Shown here: positions 42,346 to 50,827 of the stretch, piece after piece
How the letters are laid out: each line of letters begins with the position of its first letter
Numbering within the stretch: the stretch's first letter is position 1
Origin: Bacteroidaceae bacterium
GTDB taxonomy: Bacteria; Bacteroidota; Bacteroidia; Bacteroidales; Bacteroidaceae
DNA length: 64,000 nucleotides
Direction: 5' to 3'
Assembly (NCBI GenBank): GCA_017555585.1
Contig: JAFZGA010000014.1
Coordinates: forward strand, 1-64,000
Notes under the pieces: generated by a model
Database searches by the model: none
Seen by the model: the letters and a program-made list of their open reading frames with translations, nothing else
Told to the model about the DNA's origin: nothing
Program-made: the position numbers and the translations under genes

Positions 42346-44226
42346 ATGGAACCTCTATTGCATGAATGTGGCGTTGCGATGATTCGCCTGCGTAAACCCT
42401 TGAACTACTATCAGGAAAAGTATGGTACTTGGGCATATGGTATGAATAAACTATTCCTGTTGATGAACAAGCAGTATAACCGTGGCCAACAAGGTGCCGG
42501 TATCGCTTGTGTAAAATTGAATGCATCTCCGGGTGAGGATTATATGTTCCGTGAAAGGGCAGAGGGTGCCGGCGCAATTTCCGAGGTCTTTGACCTGGCA
42601 AACAAAAGTATGCTCTCACATCCTAAGGAAATGAAGAACAATGCCAACTATGCTTATCGTCATTTTGGCTTTGCAGGTGAATTGTATATGGGACACTTGC
42701 GCTATTCTGCTACAGGAAAAACCGGTATGCAGTATGTTCACCCTTTCTTGCGCCGTAACAACTGGAGAGCAAAGAATCTTGCTCTATGCGGAAACTTCCA
42801 CATAACAAATGTGGAGGATGTATTCCATGAACTCGTATCGCACGGCCAGCACCCACGTGTGCATGCCGACACATATATTATGCTTGAACTTATGGGCCAC
42901 CGTCTCGACCGCGAGGTTGAACGTATCTTTAAGGAATGTGAAGCCGAAGGTCTTAAGGGTATGAACATTACAAACACCATAGAAGAGCGTATGGACGTCG
43001 CAAATGTGTTGCGTACATCTACTCCAATGCTCGACGGCGGTTATGTATTCTGCGGTGTAACAGGTAGCGGCGAGATGTTTGCAATGCGCGATCCTTGGGG
43101 TGTGCGTACAGCCTATTGGTATGCAAACGATGAACTCTTCATTATGGCTAGCGAACGTGCTGCCTTGCAGACAGCCATGAATCTCAAGGCCGAAGAGGTA
43201 ATAGAGCTTAAACCGGGCGAAGCAATTATCGTGAACAAGCGTGGCGAGGTACGCTGCGAACAGATTATACCTCAAAAGGCCTTCTTGCCTTGTTCGTTTG
43301 AGCGTATCTACTTCAGCCGTGGTAATGACGGTGATATATATAAGGAGAGAAAACTCCTTGGTTCAAACCTTAAGGAGCAGATTTTGAAAGCTATCGATTA
43401 CGACCTTGACAACACTGTCTTCTCGTTCATTCCGAATACAGCCGAAATGGCATTCTATGGAATGGTTGAGGGTATGCAGGAGTTTATCGACGAGTGGAAG
43501 ATTAAGGAAATCAACTCGGGCAAGCAGTTTACTCCCGATGAGTTGAATGCCATTGTCACCAAGAAGGTTCGTCAGGAGAAGGTTGCAAACAAGGATATCA
43601 AGATGCGTACTTTCATCTCTACAACCGATAAGCGTAACGACCTTGCATCGTATGTGTATGACATTACTTACGGAACAATCAAGCCAAAGGTCGACAATCT
43701 TGTTGTAATTGATGACAGTATCGTGCGCGGAACAACATTGAAGCAGAATATCCTAAATATCCTTGACCGTCTTGAGCCAAAGAAGATTGTTGTCGTATCG
43801 TCAAGCCCACAGATCCGTTATCCGGACTATTACGGTATCGATATGGAGAAATTCGATCACTTCGTTGCGTTCAAGGCTGCTCTTGAACTGTTGTACGAGA
43901 ACGGCAAACGTTCGCTCATCGACGAAACATATAGGGCTTGTCTTGAGGAATTGAGAAAGCCTGATGCCGAGCAGGTTAACTGCACACGTGCAATATACAA
44001 GCAGTTCACTGCCGATGAGATCTCGCGCAAGATTGCCGATCTGCTCAAGCCTGTTGACTTGAAAGCTGATCTTGAACTTGTGTTCCAGAGCCTCGAAGGC
44101 TTGCACAATGCTTGTCCTAACCATCTCGGTGACTGGTACTTCAGCGGTGTATATCCTACACCGGGCGGTAACCGTCTTGTGAACGAAGCGTTTGTATATC
44201 ATTACGAAAAGTATTTATATAAGTAA
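42346..44226 (+). CDS. purF: amidophosphoribosyltransferase, long form
   Basis: PurF makes phosphoribosylamine from PRPP and glutamine, the first step of purine synthesis. The glutaminase nucleophile is Cys8 (HECGVAMIRLR) after a short propeptide. Later motifs are GHLRYSATGKTG, AMRDPWGVRTAYW and the PRPP loop LVVIDDSIVRGTT. At 626 residues it is longer than typical PurF (about 470-505), as in the Bacteroidales form, with inserts between domains. It lies 20 bases upstream of carB. Confidence 0.9.
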   Translation: MEPLLHECGVAMIRLRKPLNYYQEKYGTWAYGMNKLFLLMNKQYNRGQQGAGIACVKLNASPGEDYMFRERAEGAGAISEVFDLANKSMLSHPKEMKNNANYAYRHFGFAGELYMGHLRYSATGKTGMQYVHPFLRRNNWRAKNLALCGNFHITNVEDVFHELVSHGQHPRVHADTYIMLELMGHRLDREVERIFKECEAEGLKGMNITNTIEERMDVANVLRTSTPMLDGGYVFCGVTGSGEMFAMRDPWGVRTAYWYANDELFIMASERAALQTAMNLKAEEVIELKPGEAIIVNKRGEVRCEQIIPQKAFLPCSFERIYFSRGNDGDIYKERKLLGSNLKEQILKAIDYDLDNTVFSFIPNTAEMAFYGMVEGMQEFIDEWKIKEINSGKQFTPDELNAIVTKKVRQEKVANKDIKMRTFISTTDKRNDLASYVYDITYGTIKPKVDNLVVIDDSIVRGTTLKQNILNILDRLEPKKIVVVSSSPQIRYPDYYGIDMEKFDHFVAFKAALELLYENGKRSLIDETYRACLEELRKPDAEQVNCTRAIYKQFTADEISRKIADLLKPVDLKADLELVFQSLEGLHNACPNHLGDWYFSGVYPTPGGNRLVNEAFVYHYEKYLYK

Positions 44227-44246
44227 ATAATAAATATTAGTATATC

Positions 44247-47200
44247 ATGAAAGAACAACTGAAAAAGGTTTTGTTACTTGGTTCCGGTGCTTTGCGCATC
44301 GGTCAGGCAGGAGAGTTTGACTATTCGGGTTCTCAGGCATTGAAGGCTCTCCGCGAAGAGGGTATACAGTCGGTGCTTATCAACCCTAACGTTGCTACTA
44401 TTCAAACATCAGAAGGTATTGCCGACAAGGTGTATTTCTTGCCGGTAGATGTACATAACGTTGAGGAAATCATCAAGAAGGAGAAGCCTGACGGTATCCT
44501 TTTGGCTTTCGGTGGACAGACTGCACTCAACTGCGGTACTGAACTCTATCAGAAAGGTATCCTGCAGAAATATGGTGTAAAGGTGCTCGGAACATCGGTT
44601 GAGGCAATCATGTACACCGAGGACCGTGACCTCTTCGTAAAGAAACTAGATGAGATTCCAATGAAGACTCCTGTGAGCCAGGCTGTCGAGACTATGGAAG
44701 ATGCCCTTGCTGCGGCACACCGCATTGGTTTCCCTGTAATGGTACGTTCAGCATATGCTCTTGGTGGTCTTGGTAGCGGTATCTGTCGTGACGAGGAGAG
44801 TTTCAAGGAACTTGCTGAAAGTGCATTCACCTTCTCAAACCAGATTCTTGTCGAGGAATCATTGAAGGGCTGGAAGGAGATTGAGTTCGAGGTTATCCGC
44901 GACGCAAACGACCACTGCTTTACGGTAGCAAGCATGGAGAACTTCGACCCGCTCGGTATCCACACCGGTGAGTCAATCGTTGTTGCCCCTACATGTTCGC
45001 TCACTCCTGAGCAGGTTAAATTCATGCAGGAGATTTCTGTAAAGGCTATCCGTCACCTCGGTATCGTAGGTGAGTGTAATATCCAGTATGCATTCAACGC
45101 CGAGACAAACGACTATCGCGTAATTGAGGTAAATGCACGTTTGAGCCGTTCTTCAGCTCTTGCATCAAAGGCAACTGGTTATCCTCTCGCATTCGTTGCA
45201 GCAAAGATAGCTCTCGGTTATACTCTTGACGAGATTGGTGAGATGGGTACACCTAACAGCGCATACAAGGCTCCTGAACTCGACTACCTTATCTGTAAGA
45301 TACCTCGTTGGGACTTGACAAAGTTCGCAGGCGTATCACGTCAGATCGGTTCAAGCATGAAGTCGGTAGGTGAAATCATGTCTATCGGACGTAGCTTCGA
45401 GGAGGTAATCCAGAAGGGATTGCGTATGATTGGCCAAGGTATGCACGGTTTTGTAGGTAACGAGCACACACATTTCGACAACCTTGACGAGGAACTTGCC
45501 AACCCGACAGATATGCGTGTATTCTCAATAGCATCTGCTCTTGAGGCCGGCTATACTGTTGAGCGCATCAGCGAACTTACAAAGATTGACCCATGGTTCC
45601 TTGGCAAATTGAAGAACATTGTTGATTATAAGCATGTTCTTGAAGGCTACAATACACTCGAGGAGTTGCCCGAGGAGGTATTGCGTAAGGCTAAGGAACT
45701 CGGTTTCTCTGACTTCCAGATTTCACGCTTCGTTCTCAAGAACGAGAAGAACATGGAGGCAGGTAACCTTGCAGTGCGTGCACGCCGTAAGGAACTCGGA
45801 ATCCTTCCTGCTGTAAAGAGAATCAATACTGTTGCATCGGAGCATCCTGAGCTTACAAACTATCTTTACATGACATACGGTGTAAAGGGCTACGATGTGA
45901 ACTACTATAAGACAGATAAATCAGTTGTTGTACTTGGTTCGGGTGCTTACCGCATCGGTTCATCGGTTGAGTTCGACTGGTGTTCTGTAAATGCTGTCCA
46001 GACAGCGCGTAAGCTCGGTTACAAGTCAATAATGATTAACTATAACCCAGAGACAGTATCAACCGACTACGATATGTGCGACCGTCTCTACTTCGATGAG
46101 TTGTCATTGGAGCGCGTACTCGACGTTATCGACCTTGAGCAGCCGGGTGGTGTGATTGTTTCAGTGGGTGGACAGATACCTAACAACCTTGCGATGAAAC
46201 TGCATCGTCAGGCAGTGCCCATCCTGGGAACATCTCCTCTTTCAATCGACCGCGCAGAGAACCGTCACAAGTTCTCGGCTATGCTCGACCAGCTCGGTAT
46301 CGACCAGCCTGCATGGAAGGAGCTTACAAGCCTTGAGGATATGAAGGAATTCGTTGACAAGGTCGGCTATCCTGTACTTGTGCGTCCTTCATACGTGCTT
46401 TCAGGTGCAGCGATGAACGTATGCTACAACGAGGAGGAGTTGCACGAGTTCTTGAAGATGGCTGCTGATGTATCTAAGGAGTTCCCTGTTGTAGTATCAC
46501 AGTTCATGACCGACACTAAGGAGATAGAGTTCGACGCTGTTGCACAGAACGGTGAGGTAGTGGAATATGCAATATCAGAACACGTTGAGTTTGCCGGTGT
46601 ACACTCTGGTGACGCAACACTTGTGTTCCCTGCACAGAAGATATACTTTGAGACAGCACGCCGCATCAAGAAAATCTGCCGTCGCATTGCAAAAGAACTT
46701 AACATCTCAGGACCTTTCAACATCCAGTTCCTTGCAAAGAACAACGAGGTTAAGGTTATCGAGTGTAACTTGCGTGCTTCACGTTCGTTCCCATTCGTGT
46801 CAAAGGTGTTGAAGCGTAACTTCATCGAGACAGCTACACGCATTATGCTCGACGCTCCTTATACAAAGCCTGACAAGTCGGCATTCGACATTGATCACAT
46901 CGGTGTCAAGGCATCACAGTTCTCGTTCAGCCGTCTGCATCAGGCCGACCCTGTATTGGGCGTGGATATGTCATCAACAGGTGAGGTAGGTTGCATTGGC
47001 GATGACTTCGAAGAGGCTTTGTTGAACGCAATGATAGCGGTAGGCTACAGCGTACCCGAGAAGAATGTAATGGTATCGTCAGGTGCAGCAAAATCAAAGG
47101 TTGACTTGCTTGAGCCTGCAGCAATACTTGCACAGAAAGGTTATAACATCTTCGCTACATCAGGTACAGCACAGTTCCTCAACGAACACGGTATTAAGAC

Positions 47201-47468
47201 AACTCCTGTCATCTGGCCAGATGAGGATCCTAATGCAGAGAACAACGTTATGCAGATGATTGCCGATCACCGTTTCGACCTTATCATCAACATACCAAAG
47301 AACCACACAAAACGTGAGTTGACAAACGGTTACCGCATACGTCGTGCAGCTATCGACCACAACATTCCGCTTATTACCAACGCGCGTCTTGCAAGCGCAT
47401 TCATCCGCTCATTCTGCAAGATTGACGTTAACAATATGCCGGTCAAGAGCTGGGACGAGTTCAAGTAA
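44247..47468 (+). CDS. carB: carbamoyl-phosphate synthase large subunit
   Basis: The 1073-residue enzyme makes carbamoyl phosphate for pyrimidines and arginine. Both halves carry ATP-grasp domains; visible motifs are GSGALRIGQAGEFDYSGSQA in the first half and GSGAYRIGSSVEFDW in the second, and the last ~140 residues are the allosteric MGS-like domain. The glutaminase subunit CarA, which supplies ammonia, is not adjacent. Pairing with purF puts two glutamine-dependent, nucleotide-precursor steps in one unit. Confidence 0.95.
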   Translation: MKEQLKKVLLLGSGALRIGQAGEFDYSGSQALKALREEGIQSVLINPNVATIQTSEGIADKVYFLPVDVHNVEEIIKKEKPDGILLAFGGQTALNCGTELYQKGILQKYGVKVLGTSVEAIMYTEDRDLFVKKLDEIPMKTPVSQAVETMEDALAAAHRIGFPVMVRSAYALGGLGSGICRDEESFKELAESAFTFSNQILVEESLKGWKEIEFEVIRDANDHCFTVASMENFDPLGIHTGESIVVAPTCSLTPEQVKFMQEISVKAIRHLGIVGECNIQYAFNAETNDYRVIEVNARLSRSSALASKATGYPLAFVAAKIALGYTLDEIGEMGTPNSAYKAPELDYLICKIPRWDLTKFAGVSRQIGSSMKSVGEIMSIGRSFEEVIQKGLRMIGQGMHGFVGNEHTHFDNLDEELANPTDMRVFSIASALEAGYTVERISELTKIDPWFLGKLKNIVDYKHVLEGYNTLEELPEEVLRKAKELGFSDFQISRFVLKNEKNMEAGNLAVRARRKELGILPAVKRINTVASEHPELTNYLYMTYGVKGYDVNYYKTDKSVVVLGSGAYRIGSSVEFDWCSVNAVQTARKLGYKSIMINYNPETVSTDYDMCDRLYFDELSLERVLDVIDLEQPGGVIVSVGGQIPNNLAMKLHRQAVPILGTSPLSIDRAENRHKFSAMLDQLGIDQPAWKELTSLEDMKEFVDKVGYPVLVRPSYVLSGAAMNVCYNEEELHEFLKMAADVSKEFPVVVSQFMTDTKEIEFDAVAQNGEVVEYAISEHVEFAGVHSGDATLVFPAQKIYFETARRIKKICRRIAKELNISGPFNIQFLAKNNEVKVIECNLRASRSFPFVSKVLKRNFIETATRIMLDAPYTKPDKSAFDIDHIGVKASQFSFSRLHQADPVLGVDMSSTGEVGCIGDDFEEALLNAMIAVGYSVPEKNVMVSSGAAKSKVDLLEPAAILAQKGYNIFATSGTAQFLNEHGIKTTPVIWPDEDPNAENNVMQMIADHRFDLIINIPKNHTKRELTNGYRIRRAAIDHNIPLITNARLASAFIRSFCKIDVNNMPVKSWDEFK

Positions 47469-47484
47469 TCAATAAATAACCAAT

Positions 47485-47516
47485 GAAAAGAGGGTGACAA
47501 TTGCCACCCTCTTTTC
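47485..47516 (+). terminator. hairpin after carB
   Basis: Stem GAAAAGAGGGTG/CACCCTCTTTTC between carB and yjdM, with only a short T run inside the right arm. Confidence 0.7.
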
Positions 47517-47538
47517 GTATATAAAAATTCAAATAGAC

Positions 47539-47868
47539 ATGACAGACATTCCAAAATGCCCAAAATGTAATAGTGAATACACTTATTTCGACGGTATGCT
47601 ATATGTTTGCCCCGATTGTGGCCATGAGTTCAGCGCAGATGACACAGCCGAAGAAGCTGCTGATGTTGCAAGAGACAGCAACGGTGCAGAACTGTTTGAC
47701 GGCGATGCTGTGACAGTGATCAAGGATCTTAAGGTAAAAGGTTCGTCAATGGTCATCAAGCGCGGTACAAAGGTAAAGAGCATACGTCTTACCGAGAACC
47801 CTGAAGAGGTAGATTGTAAAATAGACGGCAGCAGCATTGTGCTGAAAACCTGTTTTCTCAAGAAATAA
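47539..47868 (+). CDS. yjdM: PhnA/YjdM family zinc-ribbon protein
   Basis: A 109-residue protein with a four-cysteine zinc ribbon (CPKCNSEYTYFDGMLYVCPDC) near the N terminus and a C-terminal domain containing DGDAVTVIKDLKVKGSS, matching the family once named alkylphosphonate utilisation PhnA. Its function is unknown. I chose the ATG at 47539 because the family begins at this point; an ATG at 47494 lies inside the carB hairpin. Confidence 0.9.
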   Translation: MTDIPKCPKCNSEYTYFDGMLYVCPDCGHEFSADDTAEEAADVARDSNGAELFDGDAVTVIKDLKVKGSSMVIKRGTKVKSIRLTENPEEVDCKIDGSSIVLKTCFLKK

Positions 47869-47903
47869 CAATAATGACTGCGCAAAGCGCAGTCATTATT
47901 GTT
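47867..47903. terminator. bidirectional terminator between convergent genes
   Basis: A 17-bp perfect stem with a 3-base loop, core GACTGCGC/GCGCAGTC, overlapping the yjdM stop. Confidence 0.9.
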
Positions 47904-47908
47904 ACATG

Positions 47909-48739
47909 CTATCTGTATTCAAAACCATTGATCTGTAATCCAAGGTTGAACGGTGATTTCTCAGGGTGCTCGACAGCACTTCTCCTTATGTATCCGCTCT
48001 TTATATATAACGGAAATGCAATCTTCTCTTTTTCAGGGTCGTTTCTACATCCGTCAACAAATTTTACAGCAACAAAATAGACTCCTGGGGTAAGAATGAT
48101 CCTTTCTTGTGGAACAATGGTATGCTCAATCTTTTTCTTCCCTTCTGGAATATCGGTATAGATAGGGTGGTGCATTACATTTCTGAAACGGTTCTCGATG
48201 GTGTCTGCCGAGTATATGTTTATGCTTATGCTTAGTTTTGCCTTATCGATACTGTTTGCGACGGTATTGAATATAATCTCGCTGATTTCAAAAGGATGCT
48301 TGGTCTCAACAACGGAGCCGATTTCGTTGCCAATGAATGAGATATCCATTGTTGTGCTGCCACCCGGTAATCGCATTCCTTTGTTGACGAGTTTTGCCTT
48401 TTTCCTTTTACCGTTGAATACTACAATATCTTCAAGTGGTCGCGGGTACATGGTCACATCAAGCCTGCCGTCGCTGTTCCTATAAACAGTAGCCGGTATT
48501 CTTGCCTCGCTATACGAAACATGTCTTGCTGTCAATGTGTCGTGGCACTCTTGCGGTATTGCAAGTTCAAATGTTCCGTCATGCGATGTCAATGTTCCGT
48601 TCTTTGTTCCGGAAATTCCAACTGTAGCATATTCTACAGGTTCGCCATCTAGGTTTGTTATTCTTCCTTTGACAACCATCTCCTGTGCACAGAGTGCGGT
48701 AGTAGCAAAAAGGTATGTTATAAGCAATGATTTTCTCAT
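47909..48739 (-). CDS. exported CarboxypepD-regulatory-like protein
   Basis: A 276-residue protein with a signal peptide (SLLITYLFATTALCAQ). After it lies a CarboxypepD_reg-like domain of about 75 residues: VVKGRITNLDGEPVEYATVG and TVTSHDGTFELAIP-type strands, as at the start of TonB-dependent receptors, but no plug or barrel follows. The remainder is beta-rich and unassigned. It lies 11 bases downstream of the HTH regulator gene and may belong to the same operon. Confidence 0.78.
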   Translation of the reverse strand: MRKSLLITYLFATTALCAQEMVVKGRITNLDGEPVEYATVGISGTKNGTLTSHDGTFELAIPQECHDTLTARHVSYSEARIPATVYRNSDGRLDVTMYPRPLEDIVVFNGKRKKAKLVNKGMRLPGGSTTMDISFIGNEIGSVVETKHPFEISEIIFNTVANSIDKAKLSISINIYSADTIENRFRNVMHHPIYTDIPEGKKKIEHTIVPQERIILTPGVYFVAVKFVDGCRNDPEKEKIAFPLYIKSGYIRRSAVEHPEKSPFNLGLQINGFEYR

Positions 48740-48750
48740 GATAGATACAC

Positions 48751-48954
48751 TTACTCCCTATACTCCAAGATATCGCCTGGCTGACAGTCGAGTGCCTTGC
48801 ATATGGCCTCGAGTGTGCTGAACCGCACAGCCTTGGCTTTACCTGTTTTCAGTATGGAAAGATTTGCCTGCGTAATTCCGACCTTCTCGGCAAGTTCTCC
48901 CGATGTCATCTTGCGTTTCGCAAGCATGACGTCAACATTTACTATTATTGACAT
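48751..48954 (-). CDS. small HTH regulator (Xre/YozG type)
   Basis: A 67-residue Cro/CI-type helix-turn-helix protein: MTSGELAEKVGITQANLSIL spans the HTH and TLEAICKALDCQPGDILEY is the conserved C terminus. Such small regulators often accompany DUF2975 membrane proteins, as here. It probably controls its own operon. Confidence 0.92.
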   Translation of the reverse strand: MSIIVNVDVMLAKRKMTSGELAEKVGITQANLSILKTGKAKAVRFSTLEAICKALDCQPGDILEYRE

Positions 48955-48966
48955 GGCTGTGTGGGT

Positions 48967-49725
48967 TTAGATGGTGAGGTCCTGCTCTTTCTTCAACTTT
49001 ACAGCGATGTCAAAGAGATTGCCGAAGAATACGATGAATATACCGAAAATCATATAGTACATCTGGACCGTGTCGTTGGGAATCATTGGAGTGGTTTCCC
49101 ATATCTCGCTCTGTAACAAAGTGCTTATGATAATGGTTGCTCCAACGCCATATATACAGAATGAGTTCCTGCTGTCGAACACCCTACGCTTTGATACATT
49201 GTAAAGTATGACGGCAATGAATACTCCGCATGCCAATAAGGTCAAGATGTTTATGCACTGTGGCAAGTGGGCGTTGATAGGTAGTTCGTTGCTGTAATCG
49301 GATATCATAAGCTTTACCGTTTCCACTGTTCTCGATACGGCACATATCATCGCGACAACAGCTACAATAGCCAGACTGTAGAACCCGGGGCTTTCGTCCT
49401 TTGCGCTTTTCATCTCCTCCTCTTTCTCCACCTCGCGGTTAGCCTCTTCAAAATCTTTACTATATCGGCTTCTTTCAATAATTTTCTGGAACAGTGTAAG
49501 GCCTCCTGTGTATACGAATCCCAAACACAGGTACAATAGGACTGCAGGTAAATCAGTCTTTATACGTAAGCAAATGACTATTGCAAAAAGAACTACCGCC
49601 CAGATGATTGCAATGAGATTGATAATCCTGGTAATCTTCTTTGTTGATGGTTTCTTCTCGTTCATGGTTTTCTTTGGATTTGATTGTTGTGTTATGTTTA
49701 CTGTAGGGGAGAGGGCTTCCGTCAT
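48967..49725 (-). CDS. DUF2975-like membrane protein (1)
   Basis: A 252-residue protein with five or so transmembrane segments (IINLIAIIWAVVLFAIVICL first) and an acidic stretch EEANREVEKEEE between segments two and three. The C-terminal IFGIFIVFFGNLFDIAVKLK followed by a short EQDLTI tail resembles DUF2975. The start could be 49725 or the ATG at 49665, which begins MNEKKPSTKK; the shorter form gives a more usual N terminus. Operon with the HTH gene, 12 bases apart. Confidence 0.75.
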   Translation of the reverse strand: MTEALSPTVNITQQSNPKKTMNEKKPSTKKITRIINLIAIIWAVVLFAIVICLRIKTDLPAVLLYLCLGFVYTGGLTLFQKIIERSRYSKDFEEANREVEKEEEMKSAKDESPGFYSLAIVAVVAMICAVSRTVETVKLMISDYSNELPINAHLPQCINILTLLACGVFIAVILYNVSKRRVFDSRNSFCIYGVGATIIISTLLQSEIWETTPMIPNDTVQMYYMIFGIFIVFFGNLFDIAVKLKKEQDLTI

Positions 49726-49737
49726 TTTTTAATATCG

Positions 49738-50208
49738 TCAGATTGTCAGATTGTTCTCCTCGCTCACTTTTACCGCAATGTTATATATGATTGCGAATAT
49801 TACAAACAGCAGAGTGTTGATTATGGTGCTGTCTTTGATTATCAGCGGATTGTTTTCGAAGTACAGGAGTGCTGTATTGTCGGCACATAAATTACCAATG
49901 AAATAACATGCTGCTATAAGGTATATTATTGTAACATTAATGCGTGGGAACAATATGCCTTTCTTGATTGCAACAAGTTGTTTTACGAGAAATGTTATCA
50001 GCAGAGTATTGTAGAGTGGCTGAAATATCAGTCTGCCGTAAAAAATAGCGAAGAAAATAAAACGTGGTGCTTTTTCGAATGTTAGGAAGTTGTTCTCTGC
50101 GGTGTAGACGTTATGACTAAGTACGCATACCCATACAGCGTTCACCACACAAAAGAAAATTGCAAGTGCTGTGATTGCCGTCAATGTTTTGAAGCCTTTT
50201 GTTTTCAT
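49738..50208 (-). CDS. DUF2975-like membrane protein (2)
   Basis: A 156-residue membrane protein with four transmembrane segments, ending in IYNIAVKVSEENNLTI, which parallels the end of its neighbour (IAVKLKKEQDLTI). It is the first gene of the four-gene minus-strand run DUF2975-DUF2975-HTH-exported protein. Function unknown; family members are often regulated by the small HTH protein. Confidence 0.78.
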   Translation of the reverse strand: MKTKGFKTLTAITALAIFFCVVNAVWVCVLSHNVYTAENNFLTFEKAPRFIFFAIFYGRLIFQPLYNTLLITFLVKQLVAIKKGILFPRINVTIIYLIAACYFIGNLCADNTALLYFENNPLIIKDSTIINTLLFVIFAIIYNIAVKVSEENNLTI

Positions 50209-50376
50209 AATTGTTGTTTTTAGTTATCATTGATGGCACAAATGTAATACTGTTTTATTGAAAAACAATAAATATTTAAAGAAAAACGATGTGTTTAATA
50301 TTGTTTAACAATAAAACTCCCTGTGGCTGTTTGCTATAAGGGAATGTCTGAACTTACAATAGAAGCAATGGGAGAA

Positions 50377-50411
50377 AAATAGAAGAGTGAGCATTGCTCA
50401 CTCTTCTATTT
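50377..50411 (-). terminator. terminator of the relA-DUF1573 operon
   Basis: Stem AAATAGAAGAGTGAGC/GCTCACTCTTCTATTT with a 3-base loop. The right arm overlaps the DUF1573 stop codon; read on the minus strand, TTTTTCTCC follows. Confidence 0.8.
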
Positions 50412-50826
50412 CTACGATAGGTGTTTCAACAACTTTTGCCGGTAACAGCTCTCCTTTTATATAAATTTTTGTCATTTCAGTTACGGCGTTACTATGTATT
50501 GTAATGCTCGATCTGAACTTGCGCGGTGACTTACCTTCTCCGTTGTATGTGGCAAAGATTGTATCACTTTCACCCGGAGCAATGGCACGGGTAGGGTATT
50601 TGTTGCTTGTACATGAACAGGTAGGTATTACCTGGTGTATGTACAGGTTTGCATCTCCGGTATTCTTGAAGATGAAGTGGCAGTGGCGTACTGCGTCGTC
50701 TTGTGGGAATTGTCCAAGATCGACTGTTCTTTCTACAAACTCTATTTTTGCCTTTTTTTCGTTCTGCTGTGCATATGCTGTTGTCACAGCAAACAAGGCA
50801 AGCAGCATAAATAATGTCTTTTTCAT
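50398..50826 (-). CDS. DUF1573 exported protein
   Basis: A 142-residue protein with a signal peptide (LFMLLALFAVTTAYAQ). The rest is a single Ig-like DUF1573 domain, with CHFIFKNTGDANLYIHQV, IPTCSCTSNKYPTRAIAPGE and ATYNGEGKSPRKF. It lies one base downstream of relA and shares its transcript. Function unknown. Confidence 0.9.
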   Translation of the reverse strand: MKKTLFMLLALFAVTTAYAQQNEKKAKIEFVERTVDLGQFPQDDAVRHCHFIFKNTGDANLYIHQVIPTCSCTSNKYPTRAIAPGESDTIFATYNGEGKSPRKFRSSITIHSNAVTEMTKIYIKGELLPAKVVETPIVEIEE

Positions 50827-50827
50827 A

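Noticed and set aside
44549..45025. Minus-strand frame within carB
   Set aside because: Antisense shadow of a highly conserved gene with strong codon bias.
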